NCBI GenBank assembly: GCA_001275005.1
Contig: JWZX01002620.1
Location: 1-24,800 of the forward strand
DNA from: Chrysochromulina tobinii
Taxonomy: Eukaryota > Haptophyta > Prymnesiales > Chrysochromulinaceae
Length of the DNA: 24,800 nt
Reading direction: 5' to 3'
How positions within the stretch are numbered: the stretch's first letter is position 1; each line of letters begins with the position of its first letter. The position numbers and the translations under genes were made by a program. Of the stretch, positions 8,941-16,960 are shown piece by piece. A model generated the notes under the pieces. That model did not search any database. It was given only the letters and a program-made list of their open reading frames with translations, and had not been told where the DNA came from.

Positions 8941-9891
8941 ATGCGTGCCGTTCGTGCAACGGCTCATCGCCGCGTGCACGCAGCACGTTCGCGAGCCATT
9001 CATTGGTCGTTCGGCAAGCCGCCACGTCGGGAAGTGGCGCCCATTCCCGAGGGCTCTGGGCCCATTGTGTCCATCGTGTACGGTTCGTTTGAGAGCGGCA
9101 GGTCGAAGCGCGATGCACATGCCATGTACCAGCTGCACACGTCACACGCACGAGGGCTTCGGGTGCGCGAGCCGCAGAGCGGGCACGAGTTCGACTTCAA
9201 TTTGCTGCAGGCAACCGACATCTTGATTCTGTGCTGCTCCAGCCAGACAGGCTACCCGCCAGCCAACCTAGTCGAATTCGCTCATCAGCTGCAGCTCGCT
9301 GCTGAGACGGGCGTTGCCGGGTGCCTGGGCCATTTGCGGCACGCTGTATGGGGCAATGGCGATTCACGCTGGCTCACCACGTTCATGAACGTGCCGCGCA
9401 CCATGGACGTGCTGCTCGAGGCATGCGGCTCACGCCGCTTCTACGCCCGAGGCGAGGCCGGCGAGCCTCACGCGCCCACGCGGACGCAGTCGAGTGATCT
9501 GGCCAGTTGGGCGGCGGGCATGTGGGCAGAGGCCTCCACGCTAGCTGCCCCTTCTGCCGCGGCGACGACCGACCGAGGCGGCAGTGGCGATCGCACACGG
9601 GAGGTAGGCGCTCAGCACGGCGCTCTATCGACCGTTTCGTGGGACGCGCAATGGGTGGCTGGCGCCAGCCCGCACCACCACGCAGTGACGCCGTGGGCGC
9701 TCGAGACGCTCGTGCGCCGCAACGGTGAGCTTCAGCGCGCGCCGTCGGTCTTCGCGAAGCCGGAGACACTCGCGTACCAGAGCATGCTCGAGAGGGTGCG
9801 AGAGGAGGTTCGCATGCAGCAGGAGGAGCAGGCGCGCAGGCGTGCGGCTCGCACTAGGGCGAAGGCGGGCACGGTGGAGCCGAAAGTGTGA
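8941..9891 (+). CDS. Flavodoxin-fold (FMN-binding) protein
   Basis: The single exon of 316 residues starts at ATG 8941. Residues 41-175 fit a flavodoxin-like fold. IVSIVYGSFESGRSKRDAHA is in the place of the phosphate-binding loop, ATDILILCCSSQTGYPPANLVEF is the second flavin loop, and HAVWGNGDSRWLTTF with VPRTMDVLLEACGSRRFY is the third loop and last helix. The same module occurs as free flavodoxin and at the N-terminus of diflavin reductases, but no FAD/NADPH-reductase half follows here. The C-terminal third is low-complexity, ending with a basic helix (LERVREEVRMQQEEQARRRAARTRAKA). The P-loop departs from the usual TxTGxT, so flavin binding is inferred. The gap to the upstream gene on the same strand is only 95 bp. 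Confidence 0.72.
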   Translation: MRAVRATAHRRVHAARSRAIHWSFGKPPRREVAPIPEGSGPIVSIVYGSFESGRSKRDAHAMYQLHTSHARGLRVREPQSGHEFDFNLLQATDILILCCSSQTGYPPANLVEFAHQLQLAAETGVAGCLGHLRHAVWGNGDSRWLTTFMNVPRTMDVLLEACGSRRFYARGEAGEPHAPTRTQSSDLASWAAGMWAEASTLAAPSAAATTDRGGSGDRTREVGAQHGALSTVSWDAQWVAGASPHHHAVTPWALETLVRRNGELQRAPSVFAKPETLAYQSMLERVREEVRMQQEEQARRRAARTRAKAGTVEPKV

Positions 9892-10171
9892 GGATATATA
9901 GAGATCCACAGTGCGGTGTCAGAGCAGACAAAAGCGAGAGTCTTAAGCGAGAGGCTGCCGTTCATTCAACGTTCATTCTACATCCCGGGTTGCACGACCA
10001 AATGTCGTGAAAGTTGCAACGACACAACAAACACGTTCACACAAATCGAATCGTTCGAATGCTCGTGGCGGACGACGCAGCCTCAATCACACGGCCCAGC
10101 GACGGCACACCTCGGGCCCCGGCTGAGATCCGTTGCAACCATTCACACCCCTCTTTATTCACGGCGACGTA
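9892..10171 (+). promoter_or_regulatory. Gap holding the SET-gene promoter
   Basis: These 280 bases follow the flavodoxin-like stop and precede the SET-gene start. They are less GC-rich than the flanks. An A/T-rich string GGATATATAGAG (9893-9904) just after the stop is the only TATA-like element. Direct repeats of GTTCATTC occur near 9960-9977 (CGTTCATTCAACGTTCATTC). No coding region is supported. Confidence 0.4.
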
Positions 10172-11161
10172 ATGTCCGACCGTACGCGGAAGAAGAGCAA
10201 GCTCGCGCCGTCGCGCGCTGAGCTCAAGCTCACGGCCGAGATCGCATCGGCCGCACGTCGCGCCCACGAGCTGCATGCCAAGCAAACGAAGCTTAGAAAA
10301 GAGGCCAAGGCAGGCGGTCAGCAGCTGGATGCGTTGCTGGCGCACTTGGAGAGTGGTGTGTCCACCAGCCCGCCGCCAATGCCGCAGCGCGCCGAGTTCC
10401 TGCCGACCGAGGAGTGCACATACGAGCGCAATGATGAGGTGTGCTTGAAGCGCTTGAAAAGGAGCCCGCATGGCCTCGCAGTTCTCAAGGCGCTGCGAGC
10501 CTGCTCGGAGGTGGACAGCGACCAGGCTCATTGGGGAGGCCCCTTTGGTGCGGAGCTGCGCGCGCTGGTTGACGGGCGCGGCTCACCGAACCCAAACATT
10601 CGCGTGATGCGCGCCGCCGACCCGTCGGTCAACCCTGTCGCGTTGCTCACGCCTCCGGGTGAACCGGCGCTTGCGGCGGTTGCCGCGCAACACATCGCCG
10701 CGGGTACGCCAGTCGCTCTGTACACGGGTGAGCTGGTAGTGGACGGCGAGGACAGTGAGCTGCCCTCGAGTACGTACGTGTACAAGGTCACGCGTGACTT
10801 TCTGCAGGCGCGCGGCTACCCCGATGATCTCCCTGCGCCCTGCATGGACGCCTACCGCGGCGGGCTGGCGCGCTTCGTCAATGACAAGTGGACGCCCCTG
10901 GGCTGGCCGACGCGCACGCCGAATGTGTACATGGACACCGTGTACGACGGCACACGGCGCGAGGTGCACCTGTGCTTCTTCGCAAGCGCGCCGATCGCCA
11001 AGGGTCGCGAGCTCATCGTGGATTACGGGCCCGAGTACTGGGCGACGGCGCTGCGGCTGCTGCTGGCGGCGCACGTCAAGGTAGTGAGGCAATTGGAGGG
11101 TCGGCTTGGCGGGAAGGCCGGGGCGTCCAGCGCTGCGCTGAAGAAGGAGGAGGACGAGGAG

Positions 11162-11203
<42 letters not shown>

Positions 11204-12010
11204 GACGAGGAGGAGGGCGACGACGGAGAGGAGGGCGAGGAGGACGACGAGGGCGAGGAGGAGGGCGAGATCTTCGACCTCGGGTTGGAGCGCCTTCGCG
11301 AGCGCCTGGCCACACAGGACCTTGACCTGATCCTGTTCGACGACCTTCCCGAGGCCGCTGAGGGCGAGGAAGAGGAGCGCACCCTCGCCTCGCTCCTCAA
11401 ACTCGAGCACCTGTTGCTGCCGCTGACGGTGGCGAAGCTCGCCACGGAGATTGCGGAGTCGATGCGCGGCATGTGCGCCGAGTGGGACGAGGATGAGACG
11501 GCGCTCTCCGATGCACTCGTGGTCAAGATCCTGCGGCCCAAGGTGGCCGAGGCCGCGCAGGCCGTGGCGGCAGCGCGCTGGCCAGTGGCACTCGGCACGC
11601 TGCTGGGACTGCTGCTCTTCTGTTCTATCGAGGATGGCTGGCTGCTCGATAACCGGTGCCATCAAGAGTGGCCGAGCTGGTGCGCGCTCTTCGAGCACCT
11701 CTCGGACGCGTGGCGTGCGGTGCTTGCGAAGGATGACCGCACGCTCGGCCTGCGGCCCAAGGGCGGGCGTCCGGAGGGTTACCGGCCAAAGCTGGTTGCT
11801 CTCCTCCGAGGCTGGCAAGAGGAGGCCAATGAGGCATTGGCCGGGTACGACGGGCTTCTCAACGAGGGCGTGCCTTGCATACAAGTGCCCACCACGGCGC
11901 CCCCCCCTCCCCCCCTCAGGTACGACGGGCTTCTGGGCGGTGGACTCGCGCGGGTCACCGCGTGCGCGGACGAAACGAAGGAGAAGAAGGAGAAGAAGAG
12001 GAAAAAGTGA
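10172..12010 (+). CDS. SET-domain protein (candidate lysine methyltransferase) with acidic tract, two exons
   Basis: Predicted exons are 10172-11844 and 11920-12010, about 587 residues. The N-terminus is basic and helical (SDRTRKKSK). The SET fold occupies about residues 165-290: AAGTPVALYTGELV, the STYVYKV strand, MDAYRGGLARFVND (the RFxND block that shapes the cofactor pocket), TPNVYMDTVY, HLCFFASAPIAKG and ELIVDYGPEYW with the catalytic-type Tyr. It uses S-adenosylmethionine in known relatives. A tract of more than 40 nearly pure Asp/Glu residues follows, encoded by GAGGAC repeats near 11140-11275, then a helical C-terminal region and a Lys-rich tail (KEKKEKKRKK). Acidic and basic tracts suggest a nuclear, chromatin-associated role, which is an inference. 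The 75-bp intron is introner-like and contains no in-frame stop, so its retention adds 25 residues. Confidence 0.82.
11845..11919 (+). mobile_element. Introner-like element D (SET-gene intron)
   Basis: This is the only copy in plus orientation. Its first 15 nt (GTACGACGGGCTTCT, 11845-11859) are repeated exactly at the head of the next exon (11920-11934). The interior holds GCATACAAGTGCCCACCACG followed by GCGCC, a long C/T-rich run and CCTCAG. It differs from the core of element B at only two of the first 20 positions. Length 75 is a multiple of three and there is no stop, so the coding frame alone cannot prove that it is spliced. The match to elements A, B and C is the argument. Confidence 0.72.
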
Positions 12011-12503
12011 ACGCTATCAGTTTCTGAAGTGAGAAGTGAGTGTCGGGGCGGGCTGGCAAGAGGAGTCAGGAGCTGTGGGGAGCATGGTGGAGGGCGGAGC
12101 GCCGACGGACGGCGGACGCAGCGCCGAATGCGACTGCCCGTGCGGACTGCGTGGTCTGACTGAGGAGAAAAGTGATTGAGTGATTTTTGTGCGGCTTGGG
12201 ACGCTCAAAAAAAGGCGTGCAATCGACATGCGAATCCATCCACAGACGAGTGGAGCGCGGGGTCGGTTAAGCCGGGACCGCTCAGGTGGTCCGGTGGAGT
12301 GCCATGGTCCTGGCGCGGCGAACACCGATTCACCGAGCGAGCAGGACTTGACCCCGCGGCGCCGTGCGATCTATAGTCACTAGAGTGCGACAGCCTAGCG
12401 ATCGGGCACTAAAGAAACCAGAGGCGGCTGTTGTCGGTGCCGCCGCCTCCTCGAGCACCTGGCCGCGGCCCGCGCATCGCACGGGTTCTCTATGCATGCC
12501 TGC
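12011..12503. other. Convergent 3' intergenic stretch
   Basis: This stretch lies between the ends of the plus-strand SET gene and the minus-strand gene ending at 12504, so it should hold both 3' untranslated regions. Short frames cross it without any recognisable domain. I looked for tRNA-like folds in the GGTGGTCCGGTGG region and saw none that was convincing. Confidence 0.5.
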
Positions 12504-12995
12504 CTACTGCGGATGGATCGTGATCCCCATCTCGTGATCGTGATCGCCATCTCCGTCCGCTATGGGCATCGCGCCGCGGGTTCCGCTAGCCGAGCGCTGC
12601 GACCGTGCGCGTTGCAGCCTCTGGGCGTAAAGACCTCGCTGGGGGCTGCTGGTTTCGATGGCTGACGAGGGCACGTTGTCCTTCCTCGTCGGCTTCCTCA
12701 CTCCGCGGCGCTTGAATGACGTACATCTGACCACTCGCACCTGCGTCTTGGAAGGCTCGAGTGCGTTAAGAGGAGCTTGAACTGCACTTGTGGATGAAAC
12801 TGACTGCTGCGGCGGCTCTGGAATGGATGGCGGTGGCGGCAGCGGCGGCGCAGTCACAGCTGACTGCTCGGCAGAGCTTTCCTTCAGAGCACGCAGCTTG
12901 GCCTCGCGTGCGGCCAGACGTGCCGTCGCCCGCGCTTCAGCATCTGCGCGCAACTTAGCCGCCAGCGCAATAGACTCAGCATCGTCGTCGTCCAT
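12504..12995 (-). CDS. Small charged helical protein of unknown function
   Basis: The 163-residue frame starts at the ATG at 12995 (MDDDDAESIALAAKLRAD); the frame remains open upstream but without a better start. Residues 1-40 form a strongly charged Ala/Arg/Glu helix, probably a coiled coil. A proline-rich stretch (PPLPPPPSIPEPP) and a basic segment (CTSFKRRGVRKPTRKD) follow, and the C-terminus is His/Asp-rich (DGDGDHDHEMG). I do not recognise a family. Its 5' leader (about 13062-13150) is nearly the same as that of the gene at 15053-16486. The start is the least certain point. Confidence 0.55.
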   Translation of the reverse strand: MDDDDAESIALAAKLRADAEARATARLAAREAKLRALKESSAEQSAVTAPPLPPPPSIPEPPQQSVSSTSAVQAPLNALEPSKTQVRVVRCTSFKRRGVRKPTRKDNVPSSAIETSSPQRGLYAQRLQRARSQRSASGTRGAMPIADGDGDHDHEMGITIHPQ

Positions 12996-13454
12996 CGTGG
13001 CCGGTAGCCTACGCGCTGGAGTCAAAACCGGCGCGGGGGTCGCGTGAAAGAACGACGAAACATTCACGTTCTCGTTCACGAAAAATTGCCATATCGGCAA
13101 GACGCACCACCACAGGTCCCGTGGAGATACAACGTGGAGGGCGCAGACAAACACAGACACCAGATCGGACAGTCACAAGGGGGCGGGAGTGTATGTTCCA
13201 ACCATGTATGTTCCAACCACGCCATTGTGCATTGATCATCGTACATGTATGAGTACTTGGAGATGTAGTGCAGGCACCGAGAGATGAGGCACCGGCCACC
13301 ACGTGTGCAGGCAGTCTGGGCGTGCGGGCGAGAGCAGAGGGCCCTCGTGACGCTTGTCGTGACGGTCTCATCTCTCATGCGGTATGCTTCGAGAGCTTGT
13401 GCTCTCGGGCTTGTGCTTCATGTTGTGTGCTTCGAGAGCGTGTGACGGCCTCAC
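12996..13454. promoter_or_regulatory. Leader and promoter of the charged-protein gene; 3' flank of F-box gene
   Basis: Bases 13062-13150 match the leader of the Ala/Lys-rich gene at 15053-16486: GCCATATCGGCAAGAC at 13088-13103 and GGTCCCGTGGAGA at 13115-13127. Upstream, a perfect 15-mer (TGTATGTTCCAACCA) is repeated head to tail at 13190-13204 and 13205-13219, which would suit a transcription-factor site. Near 13387-13441 several GAGAGC and TTGTGCTT strings recur close to the end of the F-box gene. Confidence 0.5.
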
Positions 13455-14783
13455 TCACGCCGAGACGATTTGGAGGAGCCTCGTGGCATCGAGTACCGGG
13501 CCATCCGTGACTCCAGTCTCCTCGAGAACTAACACGTGCGGCGCAAGGAGCTCCATGGCCCAGCTCATCGCGAGCTTCGCCACACGCCCCTCGAACGCCA
13601 CGTCCGCCGCGTTCGTCGCGGACCATCGCGACAGAGCGACGAACAGGCTCGTTCGGGCCTGGGTGGGCCACTGTGTGGGGAAGGAGGCTGCCCGTGCCCA
13701 GGCGCGAAGGGTCGCCACGGTGCACAAGCAGCCCCGAGTGCCGATCCAATCTTCTGCCTCCGCCCCGTCCTCTTGCTCTCGAAGGTGGTCGATGAGGTCG
13801 ACTACGTCTGCAATCGGCAGCGCGGCTGAGGCGACGAAGAGGCCGATTCGAGCGGCATCATCTTCCGTGAAGTCGTAATCATCGAAGAAGCAAGCGAACC
13901 ACGACATGATCACCTTGGATCGATCCGAACGCACTGGCATCTTGTCCAGGCACAGTTTCAAGACCGCCTCATCATCGACACTGCCGAATGCTCTGGCAAA
14001 GCTCTTGACGTCGCATGCGAGGAAGTGAGCTTCCTCGACATTGAGGGTCGAGATGCCGTTCGTATCGAGGGTCGAGATGCTGTCCGTAGACGCCGTATGG
14101 GTATGCGTATACATCTTCATCAAGCCCAAAATGTCCTTGCACTCAAGGACCTTCTCTGCGCTCCACTCGGAGGCATGCCTGCACTTGTTGAGAGCTTCGG
14201 CAAATTTTCCAAACCCCAGAAAATAGATGAAGAGTTCCTCGCTGTCGCGTGCAACCATGACGGGCGCCATGCGACGTACCAGCTCGATCGTACTGGCTGG
14301 CCCGTCAAGTCGGCATGTAACGGCACCGAGGAGACGCAACGCGTCGTCCGCGACGGCATGGGCCATGCTGCGTTTGCTGCCTGTGCATGCGGCGTACTCA
14401 GATTGCAGGCTCGTGTGGAAGTCGGCCGAGACGAGGCCCTGAGCAAGGGCAGCATTCCAGACGGTGGAGACGAGAGCGAGGCGCGCGGCTGCGTGCACTG
14501 GTAAGTGAGCGATGATGAGAGGGTACACCTCGAGCGGCAAGTCGTCCATAGTCTTCGCGTGCGCGCGGGGACCGGCTGCGGCGCTCCGGAGCGGCTCGGA
14601 TGACGGCGGCTCCGGAGCACCAGGTGGCTGCCAGCGCTTGCGCTTCAAGGCCTGCAAGTGGCGGTCATCCTGGAAGTCGCCATCCTCGTCCTCGTCGTCG
14701 CCACCCGCTTCAGTGCCAGAGCGATCATTCGCCCGGCTCATCGCCGCCGGCGAGCTAGTAGTCGAGGAGCCAGCCGGATGCAT
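13455..14783 (-). CDS. F-box protein
   Basis: The single exon of 442 residues starts at ATG 14783, with an alternative Met at 14741. An acidic, disordered N-terminus (GGDDEDEDGDFQDD) precedes an F-box near residues 79-113 (MDDLPLEVYPLIIAHLP, ARLALVSTVWNAAL), the segment that binds Skp1 in SCF ubiquitin ligases. The remaining 330 residues are helical with Trp and Cys scattered through and no LRR, WD or Kelch pattern, so the target-binding part is unassigned. A 24-bp imperfect tandem duplication at 14040-14080 yields SISTLD then GISTLN. A role in targeted protein degradation follows from the F-box family; the substrate is unknown. Confidence 0.7.
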   Translation of the reverse strand: MHPAGSSTTSSPAAMSRANDRSGTEAGGDDEDEDGDFQDDRHLQALKRKRWQPPGAPEPPSSEPLRSAAAGPRAHAKTMDDLPLEVYPLIIAHLPVHAAARLALVSTVWNAALAQGLVSADFHTSLQSEYAACTGSKRSMAHAVADDALRLLGAVTCRLDGPASTIELVRRMAPVMVARDSEELFIYFLGFGKFAEALNKCRHASEWSAEKVLECKDILGLMKMYTHTHTASTDSISTLDTNGISTLNVEEAHFLACDVKSFARAFGSVDDEAVLKLCLDKMPVRSDRSKVIMSWFACFFDDYDFTEDDAARIGLFVASAALPIADVVDLIDHLREQEDGAEAEDWIGTRGCLCTVATLRAWARAASFPTQWPTQARTSLFVALSRWSATNAADVAFEGRVAKLAMSWAMELLAPHVLVLEETGVTDGPVLDATRLLQIVSA

Positions 14784-15052
14784 CGACGGTGCGAAGCGAA
14801 GGCGGACGCCTCGAAGTACGCGAGAGATTATCGTCCAGACGCGGTGCGGAACGGGAAGAAGAATTTCGTAAGCGATCTTGCATGCACAATAGGTCCTACA
14901 AGCGACATGATGCGAATTCTGTCAATCCGCCTACACAGGGTCAACCTGACCAATGCTGACCGCGCTTTGCGTACTGTATGGAGGAGGATATATCCCTCCG
15001 GCCTCCGGCCACGTCTCTGTTGGATACTGAGACTTGCACTCTGTATTCGCAC
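14784..15052 (-). promoter_or_regulatory. Gap holding the F-box gene promoter
   Basis: These 269 bases lie between the F-box start and the stop of the upstream minus-strand gene. They include an interrupted dyad around 14983-14999 (GGAGGA, TATA, TCCCTCC) and are richer in A and T than their neighbours. The TATA within the dyad is a candidate core-promoter element on either strand. Confidence 0.4.
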
Positions 15053-16486
15053 TCATCTGTTCTTTCCGTTCTTCCCTCCGTCCCCAGCCTCGTCGGCGGC
15101 CGACCCGACCGCTGACGCACGCGGCGGAGGCGGTGGTGCCGCCCCATCGGCCGCTGACACACGCGGCGGAGGCGGCGGTGCCATCGGCGGTGAGCCCTCC
15201 TTGACGACCGCCTGAGCCGCGCTCGCTTTCCGGGCTTCATCGAGCAGGACGCCGCCAATGGCCGCGGTGCTGAGCACTGCGAAGCCCGCCAGCACCGGCG
15301 TCGCGTCGACGTTGCTTTCTGTGGATGCCGCGGCGGCCCGGCTTGCCGGCGAGGCTGCCGGACGTGACAACGCCTCGTCGAGCTTATCGAGTGTGCTGCG
15401 AGGCTGCACCACTGCCTTCTCCACTGCCTCGGCGGCGGCGGCCTCGGCGGCGGCGGCCTCGGCGACGGCGGCCTTGGCGTCGGCGGCGTCGGCGGCATCG
15501 GCGGCTGCGACCCTTCCCGCCTCGAGGGCTGCGCTTTGCGCCTCTCCCCGCTCGAGCGCCGCGCGGGTGGCAGCGTCGGCCGCCGCCTTCTCGGCCGCCG
15601 CCTTCGCGGCCGCCGCCTTGTCGACAGCCGCCTTGTCGGCAGCCGCCTTGTCGGCCACTGCCTGCTCTGTCGCCGCCTTCTCCGCCGCCGCCTTCTCCGC
15701 CGCTGCCGCCTCGACGGATGCGGCCGCCCTCACCTTGCCCGCCGCCTTCTCGGCCTCCTTCTCAGACGCTGCCGCCTTGGCTGCAGCCGCCCTAGCGGCC
15801 TTCTCCGCCTTGGCTGCCGCCTTATCTGCTGCTGCCACCTCGGCGGCCGCCGCTTCACGCTCGGCACGCGCGCTGGCCGCAACAGCCTGAGCGGCCGCGC
15901 TTGCCGCCGCGCGCTCGGCGCGTGCCATCCGCGCCGCCGCTGCGCGCTCGGCCGCACGGGCCTCCGCATACGCGACGCTAGTCTGTGACGGCGCAGATAG
16001 CGATGGCCGCGAGGCCAGCGAGGCGAACCGCTCGGCGACGACGGGTGGCGCACCGAGCGAGCTGAGCGTCGTCGGGTCGGCAGATGCGATGAGGAGCGCG
16101 GCCACGATGTTGAAGGCCACGATGTTGAAGGCCAGGGGCCCGCTGGTCAGGGTGCTGAGCAACTGCGTTTGGTACTCCTGCTGCTTGCGAGACTTGGTGA
16201 GGATGGAGGTGCCGCTGCGCGACCTGACGCTCTTGCCCGAGGTGCGGATGGTGACTCGCTTGCTCGTGGGCGTGGCTCTAGCGGCCCCTGGCGGGAAGAG
16301 CCAAGGGCTTTTGGTGCCACCAGCCACAGGCTGTTTGCGGCCTGCGGCCTTGGAGGAAGGCTTTGTAGGCGACAGCTCAGTGTTGATGCCTAGCACGGGG
16401 TTGATGATGGGACGACCACCTGTGAGGGACACGCTCGCTGCGTGCTGGGCGACGAGCAGAAGCAGGGTCGATCGCAGACGAGGCAT
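15053..16486 (-). CDS. Secreted or membrane-anchored Ala/Lys-rich helical protein
   Basis: The coding exon of 477 residues starts at ATG 16486. The N-terminus is a clear signal peptide (RLRSTLLLLVAQHAASVS). A basic, disordered region follows, then a hydrophobic stretch (GPLAFNIVAFNIVAALLIA) that contains a perfect 15-bp tandem duplication at 16100-16129. Residues about 165-370 are a long Ala-rich charged helix built from units such as ADKAAADKAA and AEKAAAEKAA, similar in composition to TolA-like or late-embryogenesis-type helices without proving kinship. A second hydrophobic segment (VLAGFAVLSTAAIGGVLL) and a Pro/Ala tail end the protein. Passage through the secretory route, possibly to a plastid or the cell surface, is inferred. 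The leader carries a 262-bp intron upstream of the start. Function unknown. Confidence 0.68.
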   Translation of the reverse strand: MPRLRSTLLLLVAQHAASVSLTGGRPIINPVLGINTELSPTKPSSKAAGRKQPVAGGTKSPWLFPPGAARATPTSKRVTIRTSGKSVRSRSGTSILTKSRKQQEYQTQLLSTLTSGPLAFNIVAFNIVAALLIASADPTTLSSLGAPPVVAERFASLASRPSLSAPSQTSVAYAEARAAERAAAARMARAERAAASAAAQAVAASARAEREAAAAEVAAADKAAAKAEKAARAAAAKAAASEKEAEKAAGKVRAAASVEAAAAEKAAAEKAATEQAVADKAAADKAAVDKAAAAKAAAEKAAADAATRAALERGEAQSAALEAGRVAAADAADAADAKAAVAEAAAAEAAAAEAVEKAVVQPRSTLDKLDEALSRPAASPASRAAAASTESNVDATPVLAGFAVLSTAAIGGVLLDEARKASAAQAVVKEGSPPMAPPPPPRVSAADGAAPPPPPRASAVGSAADEAGDGGKNGKNR

Positions 16487-16946
16487 TGGCCGTTTAGGTT
16501 CTCCGATCCGCCGTGTTCATCGCGCTGCATCGCAAGAATCTTTGGACCGGAGAAATTTTAATTAGGAACACGGAAGTTTTTGATGACAAGTTTATAGGTT
16601 CACGTTCACGTTCAAGTTATTTTGCCATCTCGGCAAGACACACACCTGCGGCAGACACGATAGACCGGTTAGTAGCCGACAGAAAAGCAGCGGCAGACAA
16701 AGCAGCAGCAGTCAAAGCAGCAGCAGACGAGACCAACTAGGTCCAAGGGCTCCAAGCAGAGGCGGACAAAGTCGATGAATACAAATAATAAAAGCAGCAG
16801 CAGCTAAAGCAGCAGCTGACCAGGCAGCTAAGGATAAAGCAGCAGCAGAGCAGGCAGATAGAGAAATGAAAAAAGCAGCAGCGGACAAATGAAAAAAAGC
16901 ATCTCACCGGTCCCGTGGAGACACGCACCGGTGGGGGGCGCAGACA
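16487..16946 (-). promoter_or_regulatory. 5' leader of the Ala/Lys-rich gene with a pyrimidine-rich intron
   Basis: The leader starts near 16946, about 15-20 bp after the stop of the upstream gene, and shares its sequence with the leader at 13062-13150. An intron is predicted at 16646-16907: donor CCG|GTGAGA, branch site CTACTAAC (16668-16674, reverse strand), acceptor CCGCAG|GTGTG. On the transcribed strand it is T/C-rich with repeated GCTGCTGCTTT. Splicing brings GGTCCCGTGGAGA (16909-16921) close to GCCATCTCGGCAAGAC (16624-16639), as they are without an intron in the other gene. Confidence 0.65.
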
Positions 16947-16960
16947 TTATATTAAGAAGT

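Noticed and set aside
12240-12375. Possible tRNA or other structured RNA
   Set aside because: No acceptor stem, anticodon arm and T arm could be fitted together.
15258-15890. Ala-rich plus-strand frame
   Set aside because: It is the mirror image of the Ala/Lys-rich coding repeat on the minus strand; GCN repeats leave several frames open.
16513-16740. Plus-strand frame with KAAADKAAA, first taken as a gene fragment
   Set aside because: The opposite strand has a donor, a TACTAAC branch site and an acceptor at the right places and splices two halves of a leader shared with another gene, so an intron explains it better.
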